Part shown: positions 14,760 to 23,593 of the stretch, in pieces
Position numbering within the stretch: position 1 is the stretch's first letter
Layout: every line of letters starts with the position of its first letter
NCBI GenBank assembly: GCA_024405255.1
Contig: JAKSOY010000042.1
Span: 1 to 23,593, forward strand
DNA from: Kiritimatiellia bacterium
GTDB lineage: Bacteria > Verrucomicrobiota > Kiritimatiellia > RFP12 > UBA1067
Direction: 5' to 3'
Length of the DNA: 23,593 nt
Position numbers and translations under genes: made by a program
The notes under the pieces: model-generated
The model's database searches: none
What the model was told of the DNA's origin: nothing
The model's input: only the letters and a program-made list of their open reading frames with translations

Positions 14760-17700
14760 TTCGCCACCTTGACCCGTCCTGTCGTCCCGCGCGCGTGGAG
14801 CGAGGGATCGTACATGGCCTCCACCGAAGAACCCGGCAGAACGAACTCGCCCGCCCCCACCACGCGCACGGGATAGACGAATTTCACCGACGCCCCCGTA
14901 TCAAGCGGGAATCGCCGCGAGAATCCGAGAACGCGATCATCACGCACTTCGCGGCGCAAAAGCCACTTGTGGACATCCTTCGGGATAAACGGATAGGCCT
15001 CGGAGGCCAAAGGCGTCTGGTCGGGTTCAAAACAGGCCGGCAGAAGTTCCTCGAGCACCAGATCCGCATACAGCGTCTTCATCGGAGCCGACAGCGTCAC
15101 CTCCACAATCAGCATCTCGCCACGCACGAACGAGTCCGGCGGCGCCGCCGAACCGTCCGTCCGCAAAAAGCGACGCGACACGGAAATGCCCTTGGCCTCG
15201 CTGGGTCGTCCCACCACATTCGGCAGCGCAAGCGTGGTGACGGAGACGAACGAATCGCCCTCGCCACGATTCACCACCGTCACATCGCCGCCGCCCGTCA
15301 AGCGCTCCGCCCGCTTCGGCGACACGCGGCGTTCCTCGCCGCCATCCACCGAGAGGTACACGTCCGGCACGCCAATCGACGGCACGCGCGCCCGATAGTA
15401 GCTGCCCAGCGCGAGCAGCACATGCGCATTCGAGGCTGTCGTTCCCCAATGTCCACAGGACGCATCGCGTAGCTTGATGAGAAAGTTCGCCAACTGCTCA
15501 AGCCGCGGATCCTTCGGGTCTACGTCCAATCGCGCCAGCAACTCAAATGCCGCCGATCTCACATCCGCGGGTTCGCCGACGACACCTTCCAGCAGCGTCT
15601 TCGCACGCGTGGCATCGCCGCTGCGCTTGAACGCACGGGCCAGCCGGCTCACATCCAACGGACGCAACACCATCCGATGGTCGAACCAATGCAATTGGCG
15701 ATCACGATCCGGCGTTCCGGCGAGCGAGAGAATCTGGCAGGCATACACGCTCACGGTCGCATTCGTGGACATCGCCCACGTCCGCAGAAAGCCTTTCACG
15801 CGATTCAACGGCGCCGAGGGCACCTCGAAGCCGTTCGCCTGCGCTTCCACAAGGAAATGCGCGGACCAAAGCGAAACCTCGCGATCCCACGGAGGCGTGC
15901 GATCATCCGACCACATCGAGAAATCATTCTCGCGCACCATGCCGCACACGCGGCGAATACCCGTGGCCACAGTTGATTTCGCGTCGTCCGCCGCCGTCGT
16001 CTCGGCAATCGGCAACGTGTTGAGAATGCCGCCGGCCGTCACAAGCGGGAACACGCGCGAGGTCGTCTGCTCCAGGCAGCCATACGGATACCCCACCAGA
16101 TATTCAAGCGCCGAAGCCAGTTCCGCCACAGGACTTCCCGACGTGCGGAACGTGCGACGCGCATTTTCCGGCAGGATCGCCGCCGTATTCGGGAAGACGC
16201 GCTTCTCGCCCGGCTTCAGACAGATCGTCGTCGCCGTCTTCATCCATGCCGCAGCCGGACGCACCGGCAGTTCGATTTCCGAACGATGCTTCTCGCCAAA
16301 ACCTTCCGACACGAAGATCAGCGAACTCTGTCCCGGCAACTGCGTCACATGCACCGGAATCGAAAGCGTCTCGCTTGCATCCTTGGCGAGCCGAATCTCG
16401 CAGTGAACGGGCGCACGCAATTCAAGCGATCCGCCCACCAGCAGATCATACGTGGCGACACCGTCCTGACCGCTGCGGTTCGTCAACGTCAAAGTTGCAA
16501 GGAAAGTATCGCCCGGCGCGGCGAAACGCGGCGCATCCGGTTGCGCGACAAGCTTCGGCGTCACCTTCACCTGCGTTGAACCGGCCCCCGTGCCGCGAGC
16601 ATTGTAGGCCACGGCCGTGACACGCACTTCGCCCACGAATTCCGGCAAGTCCAACACCACCTGCGCCTGACCGTTCGTCAACGGCACGTCGAGCTTCCAC
16701 AAGCTGAGTGGCTTGTAGCGGCGCGAGGGCACCGGACTCACCCGACTGAACAGGTCGCCATCCGCACCGCCGCCCGTCTTGGCGCCGGCCCGACGCACAC
16801 TCCCTTCGAGAATCGGCAGCAGGCGATTGAAGACGTCATACAAATCGGACTCGATCGCACGCGTTTCACCGAACCAACCTGCCGGATCGGGCGTCTTCTC
16901 GTCTGTCAGCAGGTTGATGCCTTCATCCACAACCGTCACCACCGCCGTCTCGCCCGAGACCTCTCCCGCACGTGCCGTGACATCGACCGTGACCGACGCC
17001 CCGCCAGTCGGAGCCGTGGCGACTTTCGCCTGCACGGCGACGTCAAGCTTGCTGTCGTGCGTCGTGCAACGAATCGGCAGATATCCGAGCGCACGATTCG
17101 CGACTTGGCGCGGACCCGGCTTGACGGCCTGGACGACGCTCAACGCCACATCGACACCCGGCGCCCACGTCGCCTTCACGGGTTCCAATTCGATTTCACT
17201 CGTCGCCTTCTCCAGACGAATCACCTGCGAATAGAGCATCTCATCACGCATCACTGTGAGCCACGCCACGCCCGTAAACGGCGACTTGACCGTAATACGC
17301 GGACGCTCCCCGGGATAGTAGACGTCCTTGTCGGCCGACAAGGCGACACGCGACGGATTCTCCAGCGGCGCGCGTACGGCCTCGTCGTTCGTACCGCCCA
17401 CCCAGTAGTTCGCGGCAAAGGAGATGTCCGTCGATTCCTCGCGTACCGTCACGGCAAAGTCGCCGCCGATCTTCACCGGCACAGGAAGATTCCCCAGTCC
17501 GTTTTCGCCGATTTCGACCTTCACCTCTTCGCCAAAAGGATGCCGCACCGTATCCGAACGCCATTCCCACGCATCGCGTCCGTCAACCCGCTTGAGGCCA
17601 TAGACCGTTTCAATCTGCTCGAACGTCGCCACGAGACGGCGCGCCCCGCGCTTCGGCGTTCCATCCGGATTGACCACGACCACACGGCACATCCGCGGCG

Positions 17701-19726
17701 ACGGAGCGACACGCACCGACTCGGGCAGCGCCACGCCGATGTAGTAGGGATAGGCGTGCAGCACCGTCGACGCCCGCGCCGCCGCCGGGCGGCCGCCCCC
17801 TTCGAACACACACCCTTGTACCGTCAACTTGACCGCCGCGCTCGGATGCATCGTCTCGGGGAATGCCGCCGTAAACCGGGCACATCCCTTCGCATCGAGA
17901 CGAACCCGATCCAGCTTTTTGAAATTGGCCGACAGACTGCGGTTCACATTTCCGAAACGGAAGGCCTCCCAGCCGCGCGGCTTGAACGGTGCATCCTCGA
18001 ACATGTAGGCGCCCTCGGCCGAAAGCCCCGCCGCCGGACCGCCGAAGAGATGTTCGCCCTCGACGGTGAAAACGATGTTGGATGTCGCACGTGTTCCCTC
18101 CGCAGGCGGCACCGCCTTCACGCGGATCTGCGGCGGCACGAATTCTTCGACCTTGATCTCGCGCGCACCCAGCACAATACCGTCCTTCCCGGGCGTACAC
18201 GCCTGGAGTTCCCACGTACCGCTCGGCGCTTCCTCGGGAATCACGAAGTCGGTCCGCGTCACGGTGCCCAACGAATCCGACACCTGGGTCTGAGACTTCA
18301 CCACGCGGCCCTGGGAATCCAGCAGGCGCATCTCGACCGGGAACGGCTTCGGCGCCTTCCCGCGGCCCGAACGCAGGATCGCCTGCACCAACACTTTTTC
18401 GCCGTGACGGTAGATGCCGCGATCGGTCCACACGAAGGCCTCGCAGGCATTGCTCTTCAGCAACTCCCGCCGGTTGTACGTGGGCACCGGATCTTCAACC
18501 GACATCTTCCCCAAAGCCAGGAAGGTCACGTCGGACGCATCGGCCTTTTCCGCCACGACGGCAAAAGCCAACTCCCCCTTCGCGCATTCGCAGCAGCACC
18601 AGCCTTCGGCGTCCGTCATGCCGGCGCTCTGCTCGATGCCGTTCGCCCCGAAGACGGACAACTTGAGCCCCGGCATCGGCTGGCCGGTCGTCAAGGAGGT
18701 CGCCCACACGTTGACCGCATTGCCGATCCTGCGGACCGAAAGGCCGATGTCCGTCACGCAGACGAGGCGCCAATGCCCTTCCCACTGCGACGGTTTCTCT
18801 TCGGCCCGTACGCCCACCAGATAGACGCCGTTCGCGACCTTCCCCTCCTGCATCGGGATGACGGTCGTCGCACTTTCGTTCGGTTTCGCCTTCAGACGCA
18901 ACTTCTTCTCGACGGGGTCGTCGGCCAGTTCACTGGTACGGGCCGAATCGCCGCTTCCGCCATAATAGGAACGATAGCGATCCTCTTCACGCGCCAGCAG
19001 CTGGACGATGTTCTTCGTCGGCACACTGCGGATTTCACAGAACAGATTTGTCACGTTCATCGTCTTCACGGCGATGGCGCGACGGCCGGACGACGGCAGA
19101 TAGCGTCCGTTGGCGGCGAATTCGACTTTCGGCCGATGGTCCCCCGTGGTAAATGTCCGGCGAAATTCTTTCGCGAGTTTGCGTCCATTCAGCATCGGGC
19201 ACCCTTCGCGCACCGTCACCGTGTATTTGGTCCGAGGCTTGAAGGCACCGCGAAATTCATATTCCGTCCCATCTATATCGAGCCGCGTCAACGCGTCAAC
19301 AGGCGGCGAAAACTTCACGTACTCGTTCAGGACGGACAAGTCCGGATGATGCGAGAACTCGATTCGGACCCTGTCGATGTTGCCACTAAAGTCATCGACC
19401 GACGGCTCGCGGCTCTTCCTCTCCTGCTCGGCCTTCTTCTCGTCTTCATCGTCATCCGCCGCGGCGGCCGGCCGAGGCGGAACCGTCACCGTGTTCGTGA
19501 TCGTGACGACATTCGTCACCACCACCGTTGCAGGAGCCTTCACCTCTTGCACGGCGGCATCCATCGCCGCCTCCATCGCCGCCTGCAGATTGTCGATTTC
19601 CTGTTCCTGCGCCGACTTCGGCGTTGCCTTGGACTCGGCACGGTCACATCCGCACAAGCCGACAATGGACAAAACCAACAACAAAGTCGCGAGACTCGCG
19701 ACTTTCGCCAGAATCAATCTTCTCAT
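14756..19726 (-). CDS. yfhM: Alpha-2-macroglobulin lipoprotein with intact thioester (ECAM/YfhM type)
   Basis: The 1656-residue protein is close in length to E. coli ECAM/YfhM (about 1650), a periplasmic protease trap attached to a membrane. The signal MRRLILAKVASLATLLLVLS leads to a lipobox LCGC (Cys27); Asp follows at +2, which in E. coli favours inner-membrane retention. A low-complexity linker with Ala-Met repeats and a run of Asp/Glu (residues about 45-105) follows. Next come macroglobulin domains with DRGIYRHGEKVLVQ near 435 and APRFAAPGD near 1055. The thioester motif is YPYGCLEQ (Cys1217, Gln1220) in the alpha-alpha toroid, and the C-terminus VEAMYDPSLHARG resembles that of ECAM. Attack by a protease would release the thioester and tether the enzyme. 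Unlike E. coli, no pbpC is adjacent; an EEP lipoprotein gene is coupled instead. The ATG at 19726 has GAGGGGAG upstream. The symbol is given by similarity only. Confidence 0.93.
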   Translation of the reverse strand: MRRLILAKVASLATLLLVLSIVGLCGCDRAESKATPKSAQEQEIDNLQAAMEAAMDAAVQEVKAPATVVVTNVVTITNTVTVPPRPAAAADDDEDEKKAEQERKSREPSVDDFSGNIDRVRIEFSHHPDLSVLNEYVKFSPPVDALTRLDIDGTEYEFRGAFKPRTKYTVTVREGCPMLNGRKLAKEFRRTFTTGDHRPKVEFAANGRYLPSSGRRAIAVKTMNVTNLFCEIRSVPTKNIVQLLAREEDRYRSYYGGSGDSARTSELADDPVEKKLRLKAKPNESATTVIPMQEGKVANGVYLVGVRAEEKPSQWEGHWRLVCVTDIGLSVRRIGNAVNVWATSLTTGQPMPGLKLSVFGANGIEQSAGMTDAEGWCCCECAKGELAFAVVAEKADASDVTFLALGKMSVEDPVPTYNRRELLKSNACEAFVWTDRGIYRHGEKVLVQAILRSGRGKAPKPFPVEMRLLDSQGRVVKSQTQVSDSLGTVTRTDFVIPEEAPSGTWELQACTPGKDGIVLGAREIKVEEFVPPQIRVKAVPPAEGTRATSNIVFTVEGEHLFGGPAAGLSAEGAYMFEDAPFKPRGWEAFRFGNVNRSLSANFKKLDRVRLDAKGCARFTAAFPETMHPSAAVKLTVQGCVFEGGGRPAAARASTVLHAYPYYIGVALPESVRVAPSPRMCRVVVVNPDGTPKRGARRLVATFEQIETVYGLKRVDGRDAWEWRSDTVRHPFGEEVKVEIGENGLGNLPVPVKIGGDFAVTVREESTDISFAANYWVGGTNDEAVRAPLENPSRVALSADKDVYYPGERPRITVKSPFTGVAWLTVMRDEMLYSQVIRLEKATSEIELEPVKATWAPGVDVALSVVQAVKPGPRQVANRALGYLPIRCTTHDSKLDVAVQAKVATAPTGGASVTVDVTARAGEVSGETAVVTVVDEGINLLTDEKTPDPAGWFGETRAIESDLYDVFNRLLPILEGSVRRAGAKTGGGADGDLFSRVSPVPSRRYKPLSLWKLDVPLTNGQAQVVLDLPEFVGEVRVTAVAYNARGTGAGSTQVKVTPKLVAQPDAPRFAAPGDTFLATLTLTNRSGQDGVATYDLLVGGSLELRAPVHCEIRLAKDASETLSIPVHVTQLPGQSSLIFVSEGFGEKHRSEIELPVRPAAAWMKTATTICLKPGEKRVFPNTAAILPENARRTFRTSGSPVAELASALEYLVGYPYGCLEQTTSRVFPLVTAGGILNTLPIAETTAADDAKSTVATGIRRVCGMVRENDFSMWSDDRTPPWDREVSLWSAHFLVEAQANGFEVPSAPLNRVKGFLRTWAMSTNATVSVYACQILSLAGTPDRDRQLHWFDHRMVLRPLDVSRLARAFKRSGDATRAKTLLEGVVGEPADVRSAAFELLARLDVDPKDPRLEQLANFLIKLRDASCGHWGTTASNAHVLLALGSYYRARVPSIGVPDVYLSVDGGEERRVSPKRAERLTGGGDVTVVNRGEGDSFVSVTTLALPNVVGRPSEAKGISVSRRFLRTDGSAAPPDSFVRGEMLIVEVTLSAPMKTLYADLVLEELLPACFEPDQTPLASEAYPFIPKDVHKWLLRREVRDDRVLGFSRRFPLDTGASVKFVYPVRVVGAGEFVLPGSSVEAMYDPSLHARGTTGRVKVAK

Positions 19727-19753
19727 AAAACTGTCTCCCCTCTCATCGCCTTA

Positions 19754-19782
19754 ATCATACCAAAAATCGGTCCCCAAGGCAA
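19754..19782 (-). promoter_or_regulatory. Sigma-70-type promoter for the A2M lipoprotein operon
   Basis: On the minus strand TTGCCT (19777-19782), a 17-bp spacer and TATGAT (19754-19759) lie in the 66-bp gap after tadA. The start of transcription would be near 19747, about 20 nt before the ATG at 19726, with GAGGGGAG in between. It separates the accessory operon from the upstream housekeeping operon. Confidence 0.65.
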
Positions 19783-19792
19783 GGAAATGGGC

Positions 19793-20296
19793 TCACGAAG
19801 ACTGTTCGCGTTCTGCCCGCCGGCGACGGAAAAAATCGACCAGAACCGCACGGCAAGGTTCTTCCAGAACCCCCGTCAACACGGCCGGATGATGGTTGAT
19901 GCCGGGATGATTGAAGATGTTGAACGTCGTGCCGCCGCCACGCTTCGGATCGGACACGCCCCAGATGACCGTCCCGATGCGGGCGAGGATGATCGCCCCT
20001 GCGCACATCGGACACGGCTCTTTCGTCACATAGAGACGCGTCCCCGTGAGGCGCCAGTTTCCCTTCGCCTGGAACGCCGCCGACAGAGCGAGAATCTCCG
20101 CATGCGCCGTCGCGTCGACGAGCATTTCCGTCTGATTGTGGGCCCGCCCGAGAATCCGCGCCGCAGTTGGCGGAGCTTCGGGGTCCTCGGGTTCTTCGAC
20201 GATCACGCAGCCCGTGGGCACTTCGCCGTCCGCCGAAGCCTTCTCGGCCTCGCGTAGCGCCATGCGCATGAAGAACTCGTCGAACGCCGCGTTCAT
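19793..20296 (-). CDS. tadA: tRNA adenosine(34) deaminase TadA
   Basis: The 167-residue cytidine-deaminase-fold protein converts adenosine to inosine at the wobble position of tRNA-Arg(ACG). Catalytic motifs are HAE at residues 65-67 (zinc ligand His65 and proton shuttle Glu67) and PCPMC (Cys95 and Cys98 as zinc ligands). The family-typical FMRMALREAEKA, GEVPTGCVIV, GRAHN and IGTVIWGVSDPKRGG are all present. Residues 34-47 (EEPEDPEAPPTAAR) look like a longer loop than in E. coli TadA, replacing the short turn before the conserved AHN. The ATG at 20296 overlaps the aroQ stop as TGATG; the longer frame starting at 20368 would run inside aroQ and is rejected. Guanine deaminase of the same fold is a weaker alternative. 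Confidence 0.9.
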   Translation of the reverse strand: MNAAFDEFFMRMALREAEKASADGEVPTGCVIVEEPEDPEAPPTAARILGRAHNQTEMLVDATAHAEILALSAAFQAKGNWRLTGTRLYVTKEPCPMCAGAIILARIGTVIWGVSDPKRGGGTTFNIFNHPGINHHPAVLTGVLEEPCRAVLVDFFRRRRAEREQSS

Positions 20297-20724
20297 CACC
20301 GCTCCAGCAGCGCCGTGAGCGCCAGCAGATAGCCGTTCGGACCAAACCCGCAGATCTGGCCCACGCAAGCGGAAGCCGTCAGCGATTCATGGCGATACCC
20401 TTCGCGCGCATAGACGTTCGAGATGTGGATTTCCACCGTCGGCACTTCACTCGCAAGAATCGCGTCATGCAACGCGACGGACTCGTGCGTATACGCCGCC
20501 GGATTGAGGATGATGCCGTCATAGACGCCTTTCGCCTTGATGACCGCCGCCACCAGTTCGCCTTCGACGTCGCTTTGGAACGCATCGACCGTCACGCCTT
20601 TCGCCGCACCGGCCTGCTGTACACGGGCCACGATGTCGGCCAGCGTCGTTCGGCCGTAGATTGTCGGTTCGCGCGTTCCCAAAAGACCCAAGCTCGGTCC
20701 ATTCAGCAGCAGAATCTTCTTCAT
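20296..20724 (-). CDS. aroQ: Type II 3-dehydroquinate dehydratase AroQ
   Basis: The 142-residue protein fits the dodecameric type II dehydroquinases, which form 3-dehydroshikimate in the shikimate pathway. Visible motifs are NGPSLGLLGTREPTIYG at residues 8-24 (Arg18, catalytic Tyr23), SDVEGELV (51-58), NPAAYTHES (74-82, Asn74), the catalytic-histidine segment EIHISN (98-103) and YAREGYRHES (105-114). The usual GPNLNLLG reads GPSLGLLG, a mild departure in the N-terminal motif. The ATG at 20724 follows GAGG by 5 nt; the longer frame starting at 20787 would run inside ricT. It is 7 bp after ricT and overlaps tadA, so it belongs to the housekeeping operon. Confidence 0.92.
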   Translation of the reverse strand: MKKILLLNGPSLGLLGTREPTIYGRTTLADIVARVQQAGAAKGVTVDAFQSDVEGELVAAVIKAKGVYDGIILNPAAYTHESVALHDAILASEVPTVEIHISNVYAREGYRHESLTASACVGQICGFGPNGYLLALTALLER

Positions 20725-20731
20725 ATCAACC

Positions 20732-21412
20732 TCAGTTCCTTCGTTCCTCAAAAGCCAGGCAGCACTTGAATCGTCCACAGGTTCCATTCAACGCCGCCGG
20801 ATTTTCACCGCGTGCACGATCCGCCGTCAAATGCGCGGGATAGCGCTGTTGCCACGTACAACAGCAACAGGCCCGTCCACACGGACCCAACCCGCCCATC
20901 ACGCTCACTTCATCGCGCGGCCCCATCTGCCACGCATTCACCGACACGCCGAAGAGACGCCGCAGTTCGGCAATCGGACGCGAGAGATCCGGCTTCGTCT
21001 GCGACGAGGCAAAACGAATGAAGAGACGCGCACGCCCGAAGGAGAGCCGTGCATACGGCACCCGCAGATCGGGCACGCTCCCTTGCGCCGTCTTAATGAA
21101 CGTCGTGCACATGGCCTGCGACAATTTCTCATTCGCAGCAATCGGCGCATCGTCTTCGGGCGTCTTTTCGCGCAGCATCTGGAATCCGGGCGGACGCGTC
21201 CCGTGGCGCGCAGGATCAAACACTTCGGCCGCCGTCACGAAACCGATGTCCGTTCCGTAGTCGAGTGAAACCACCACCTGCGTTCCATAGACCGGCAAAG
21301 GTCCGGGACAACGCACGAGGAAGATACCCTTTTCCGGCATCACGACCTGCACGACGCGAATCTCGTCACGCAGGGACTCTACAGGATTCGTTTCAGCGGT
21401 CGGTTCCATCAT
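20732..21412 (-). CDS. ricT: PSP1-domain protein RicT (YaaT)
   Basis: The 226-residue protein has the PSP1 C-terminal domain of YaaT/RicT. In Bacillus, RicT forms an iron-sulfur complex with RicA and RicF and supports RNase Y-dependent mRNA processing; the role here is inferred. The family core WQMGPRDEVSVMGGLGPCGR lies at residues 161-180. Clustered cysteines follow at 178 and 182-185, then the second cluster TCGRFKCC (211-218), just before the C-terminal FEERRN. These cysteines match the metal-binding positions of the family. The ATG at 21412 overlaps the holB stop as ATGA (21409-21412). The holB-ricT order is also that of Bacillus and supports the call. Confidence 0.9.
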   Translation of the reverse strand: MMEPTAETNPVESLRDEIRVVQVVMPEKGIFLVRCPGPLPVYGTQVVVSLDYGTDIGFVTAAEVFDPARHGTRPPGFQMLREKTPEDDAPIAANEKLSQAMCTTFIKTAQGSVPDLRVPYARLSFGRARLFIRFASSQTKPDLSRPIAELRRLFGVSVNAWQMGPRDEVSVMGGLGPCGRACCCCTWQQRYPAHLTADRARGENPAALNGTCGRFKCCLAFEERRN

Positions 21413-22389
21413 CGATCCTCCACAACGCCAAAATGCAGGCGGTCCACCAGGAACAACAGCAGAGGCAGTTCCTGTATGTTGCGTTCAAGCGACATCGAAA
21501 AATCGTCGATCGCCTCAAGATTGCGCATCGCCATCGTCAACGAAAGCTTGGCCGCACGCGACTCCAGCACACTGCGGCGCGGCTCGTTGACCAACGGCGT
21601 ACCGCAATCCGAATCGTCGTAGGCCGAATGGGACGGCGGCGCCGCGACAAGCGCCATCAAGTCGCGGAACCAGCTTGTCAGCGTCGCCGTGAAATCGGTC
21701 CGATAGTCCTTGTAGCGCGAGGCCACCAGGGCCTCGAGAGTGTCTTTGCCCGTCTCTTCACCCGGGCCCTCGTCGGCGACTTCGACTTCCGCGTCGACTT
21801 CGTTCTGGGCCTTTTCCTTCAGCGTCTCTAGGATGGCATTCAAGCGTCCCGCCGCACCCGCGACAGCCGTCGGCCCTGTGAGACGATTGCTCGCAAGGAT
21901 GTTCAAAACGGACGACCGATACGGCTCCTCCAGCTGACGCGCACGTGCGTCCGGCAAATCGATGCGCTGGCAACGCGAAATGATCGTCGGCAAAAGCTGT
22001 TCGGGCTGTTCCGTAAGCAGCAGGAAGACCGTCTGCGGCGGCGGTTCCTCCAGCGTCTTCAGGAAGGCATTGGCGCTCTCCGTCTTCAGGCGATCGGCTG
22101 CATAGACGACACCGACCTTCCACCCGCCCTGAAAAGCCGTCTGCCCCATCGGATCGATCAGACGCGTTCGCATCGCCTCGACCGAGATGATCCGGCTCTT
22201 CATTTCCGGGGCCAGCCTGTGAATGTCGGGATGCGCCCGCAAGTCTCCGTCGCCGAAGAGCAGTTTCAGCACGCGTTCCGCCACATCGTTCGCCGAACCT
22301 CGCACACCACCCACAAGGAGATACCCGTTGGCAGGGCGCCCCGACTGGATGGCTTTCTCGATCTGTTGATAGGCTTCGTCTGGACTCAT
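21409..22389 (-). CDS. holB: DNA polymerase III delta-prime-like subunit (HolB)
   Basis: The 326-residue protein resembles the delta' clamp-loader subunit. Signatures are HPDIHRL (53-59), IISVEAMR (67-74), the YAADRLKTESANAFLKTLEEPP stretch split here as YAADRLKTES and NAFLKTLEEPP (96-117), and the SRC motif IISRCQ (136-141). The P-loop is degenerate (VGGVRGSAND, no Lys-Ser/Thr), as expected for a non-hydrolysing delta'. The four-cysteine zinc module that usually precedes HPD is absent. The C-terminal half is divergent and contains an acidic stretch (EVDAEVEVADEGPGEE). The ATG at 22389 has AAGGAAGG upstream, 12 bp after dnaE, so two replication subunits are made together. Confidence 0.85.
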   Translation of the reverse strand: MSPDEAYQQIEKAIQSGRPANGYLLVGGVRGSANDVAERVLKLLFGDGDLRAHPDIHRLAPEMKSRIISVEAMRTRLIDPMGQTAFQGGWKVGVVYAADRLKTESANAFLKTLEEPPPQTVFLLLTEQPEQLLPTIISRCQRIDLPDARARQLEEPYRSSVLNILASNRLTGPTAVAGAAGRLNAILETLKEKAQNEVDAEVEVADEGPGEETGKDTLEALVASRYKDYRTDFTATLTSWFRDLMALVAAPPSHSAYDDSDCGTPLVNEPRRSVLESRAAKLSLTMAMRNLEAIDDFSMSLERNIQELPLLLFLVDRLHFGVVEDR

Positions 22390-22401
22390 CGTGCACCTTC
22401 C

Positions 22402-23593
22402 TTAGAATCGGCGCTCCCATGGCCGCGGTTCGGGCGGTTCAAGGAAGATGTCCTTGATCGTTTTAAGCGAATAGGGATCGGTCTTCTGGAGCTTGTTGAG
22501 CGCCGTCAGGAACTCGGGCGTCAGGGCGACGCCTTCGACGCCACTGTCGATTTCCGCCTTCGCGCCGTTCGCCCACGCGAGATCGATGACGATCTTCACC
22601 TTCCCCGGCCATTGCGCGGCCAACGCCTTCAACGCAGCGCCTTTTTTCATCAGGTCCGGATCTTCATAGCTCATCGACACGTGGAGCGCTTCCGAAAACC
22701 GGTTCAGGCCGTCCGAAAGACGATACACCTCGCGCGCGATGAACTGAATCTCCGGCGTCTCTTCCTTCGTGTCACGGTCCGTCCGATGCGACAGCTCGCC
22801 GCACACCAGCACCGGCTGGTCCACTTCCGCCGGCAACCAGTCCTTGTACTTGGCATACGTCTTCGCAAAGCAAAGCGCTTCCTGCTCCTTGTCGCCGCCG
22901 TCGTCCAAAAGCAGAATCGCCCACGGCTCCGGCGGCAGCATCACAATGTTGCCAAACGCGTCCTTGACGTCCTTGCCCTTCTCGCGCTTCGGTTTCGGCT
23001 TCCCCATGCGTACGGTGCAGGCCTTGAGCATGCCCGCCAGACGCACCTGCACGCGCAGCGGACGCTCCGCATGGACCTCTTCCATCATCGGGATTTCCGG
23101 CGGTTCAGCCGGCTTGAACGTCGATAGCGATCCCAGCACCTTCTCGTAGGCGCCGAGAGGATGTCCGGTCAGATAGATGCCGCAAAGATCGCGTTCGTCC
23201 TTGAACCCCTGCGCCACCGGCTGGGGCGGACAATTCGGCAGCTCGGCATCGTTGGAGTCTTCGCCCGGTGCCAGCAGACCGAACATGTCCATCTGTCCGC
23301 TCGCGCGTTCCTTGCCGCGCGTCGCGGCACGCTTGAGCGCGAAGTCCACATTGTTGAGGTAGCGCGCCCGGTGGAATCCAGGCGTCGCCGCCGCGAGCGA
23401 ATCGAACGCGCCGCATTTGACGAGGTTTTCGATGACGCGCTTGTTGACGACTGCCGCGCTGAAAAGCCGCGTACAGAAATCCATCAGTCCCTTGTACGGA
23501 CCATTCTTCTCGCGTTCGGCGACAATGGCGTCGGCCGCGCCTTCGCCCACGCCCTTCACGCCGGCAAGTCCGTAGATGATCGCGTGTTCGCCC
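22402..23593 (-). CDS. dnaE: DNA polymerase III alpha subunit, C-terminal part (cut by window edge)
   Basis: Only the last 396 or so residues are in the window; the frame is open to base 23593 (reading GEHAIIYGLAGV before KGVGEGAADAIVAERE). That segment is the helix-hairpin-helix region after the fingers of bacterial DnaE. VNKRVIENLVKCGAFDSL and GQMDMFGL come next, then DERDLCGIYLTGHPL, which marks the start of the C-terminal region. An OB-fold-like domain follows (RVQVRLAGMLKA to PEPWAILLLDD). The tail ends in FLEPPEPRPWERRF. The catalytic PHP and palm domains lie outside the window. It heads the dnaE-holB-ricT-aroQ-tadA run. Confidence 0.93.
   Translation of the reverse strand, partial: GEHAIIYGLAGVKGVGEGAADAIVAEREKNGPYKGLMDFCTRLFSAAVVNKRVIENLVKCGAFDSLAAATPGFHRARYLNNVDFALKRAATRGKERASGQMDMFGLLAPGEDSNDAELPNCPPQPVAQGFKDERDLCGIYLTGHPLGAYEKVLGSLSTFKPAEPPEIPMMEEVHAERPLRVQVRLAGMLKACTVRMGKPKPKREKGKDVKDAFGNIVMLPPEPWAILLLDDGGDKEQEALCFAKTYAKYKDWLPAEVDQPVLVCGELSHRTDRDTKEETPEIQFIAREVYRLSDGLNRFSEALHVSMSYEDPDLMKKGAALKALAAQWPGKVKIVIDLAWANGAKAEIDSGVEGVALTPEFLTALNKLQKTDPYSLKTIKDIFLEPPEPRPWERRF

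Noticed and set aside
17057..20257. Plus-strand open frame of 1066 codons
   Set aside because: It runs antisense across the A2M lipoprotein and tadA, is Arg/His-rich without domains, and is a known side effect of high third-position GC in the true genes.
20297..20368. Upstream extension of tadA by 24 codons
   Set aside because: Would lie inside aroQ; the TGATG overlap at 20294-20298 and family length support the ATG at 20296.

Overview
The window is a moderately GC-rich bacterial chromosome segment. Nearly every gene lies on the minus strand. I infer a member of the PVC group, most likely Kiritimatiellota/Verrucomicrobiota. This rests on a secreted GH123-like DUF6067 enzyme, two very large alpha-2-macroglobulin (A2M) proteins, strong AGGAG-type ribosome sites with TTGACA/TATAAT-like promoters, and short 8-9 bp tandem repeats between genes. 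The taxonomy is inference only; no rRNA gene is present.

Layout from left to right. Positions 1-200 hold octamer/nonamer tandem repeats and no convincing gene. Next comes a two-span membrane protein of unknown function (200-946, minus). A 230-bp gap follows with two divergent promoters, and then a small plus-strand gene that looks leaderless (1177-1488). The block 1420-9974 (minus) is a probable two-gene operon: a secreted DUF6067 glycoside hydrolase-like protein, then a 1954-residue secreted A2M whose thioester motif has been lost. Positions 10020-12099 hold an AbiL/RloB-like anti-phage module: an AAA15-type ATPase, an RloB (TOPRIM-like) protein and a possible 25-codon third cistron, each translationally coupled to the next. 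It has its own near-consensus promoter in an AT-rich gap and is probably horizontally acquired.

Positions 12243-19726 (minus) read, in transcription order: an ECAM/YfhM-type A2M lipoprotein with an intact CLEQ thioester, a Tat-type lipoprotein of the endonuclease/exonuclease/phosphatase fold, an Mrp/ApbC iron-sulfur carrier ATPase, and an ADP-ribosylglycohydrolase with a mosaic base composition. A promoter sits just upstream of the A2M gene at 19754-19782. Positions 19793-23593 form a tight housekeeping operon: dnaE (3' part only), holB, ricT (PSP1 family), aroQ and tadA, with overlaps or gaps of no more than 12 bp.

Functionally, the accessory part is cell-envelope defence (two A2Ms, one able to trap proteases covalently and one not), intracellular phage defence (AAA ATPase + RloB) and glycan processing, set beside a replication/tRNA-modification operon. 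I see no tRNA, rRNA, CRISPR array, insertion sequence or integrase.
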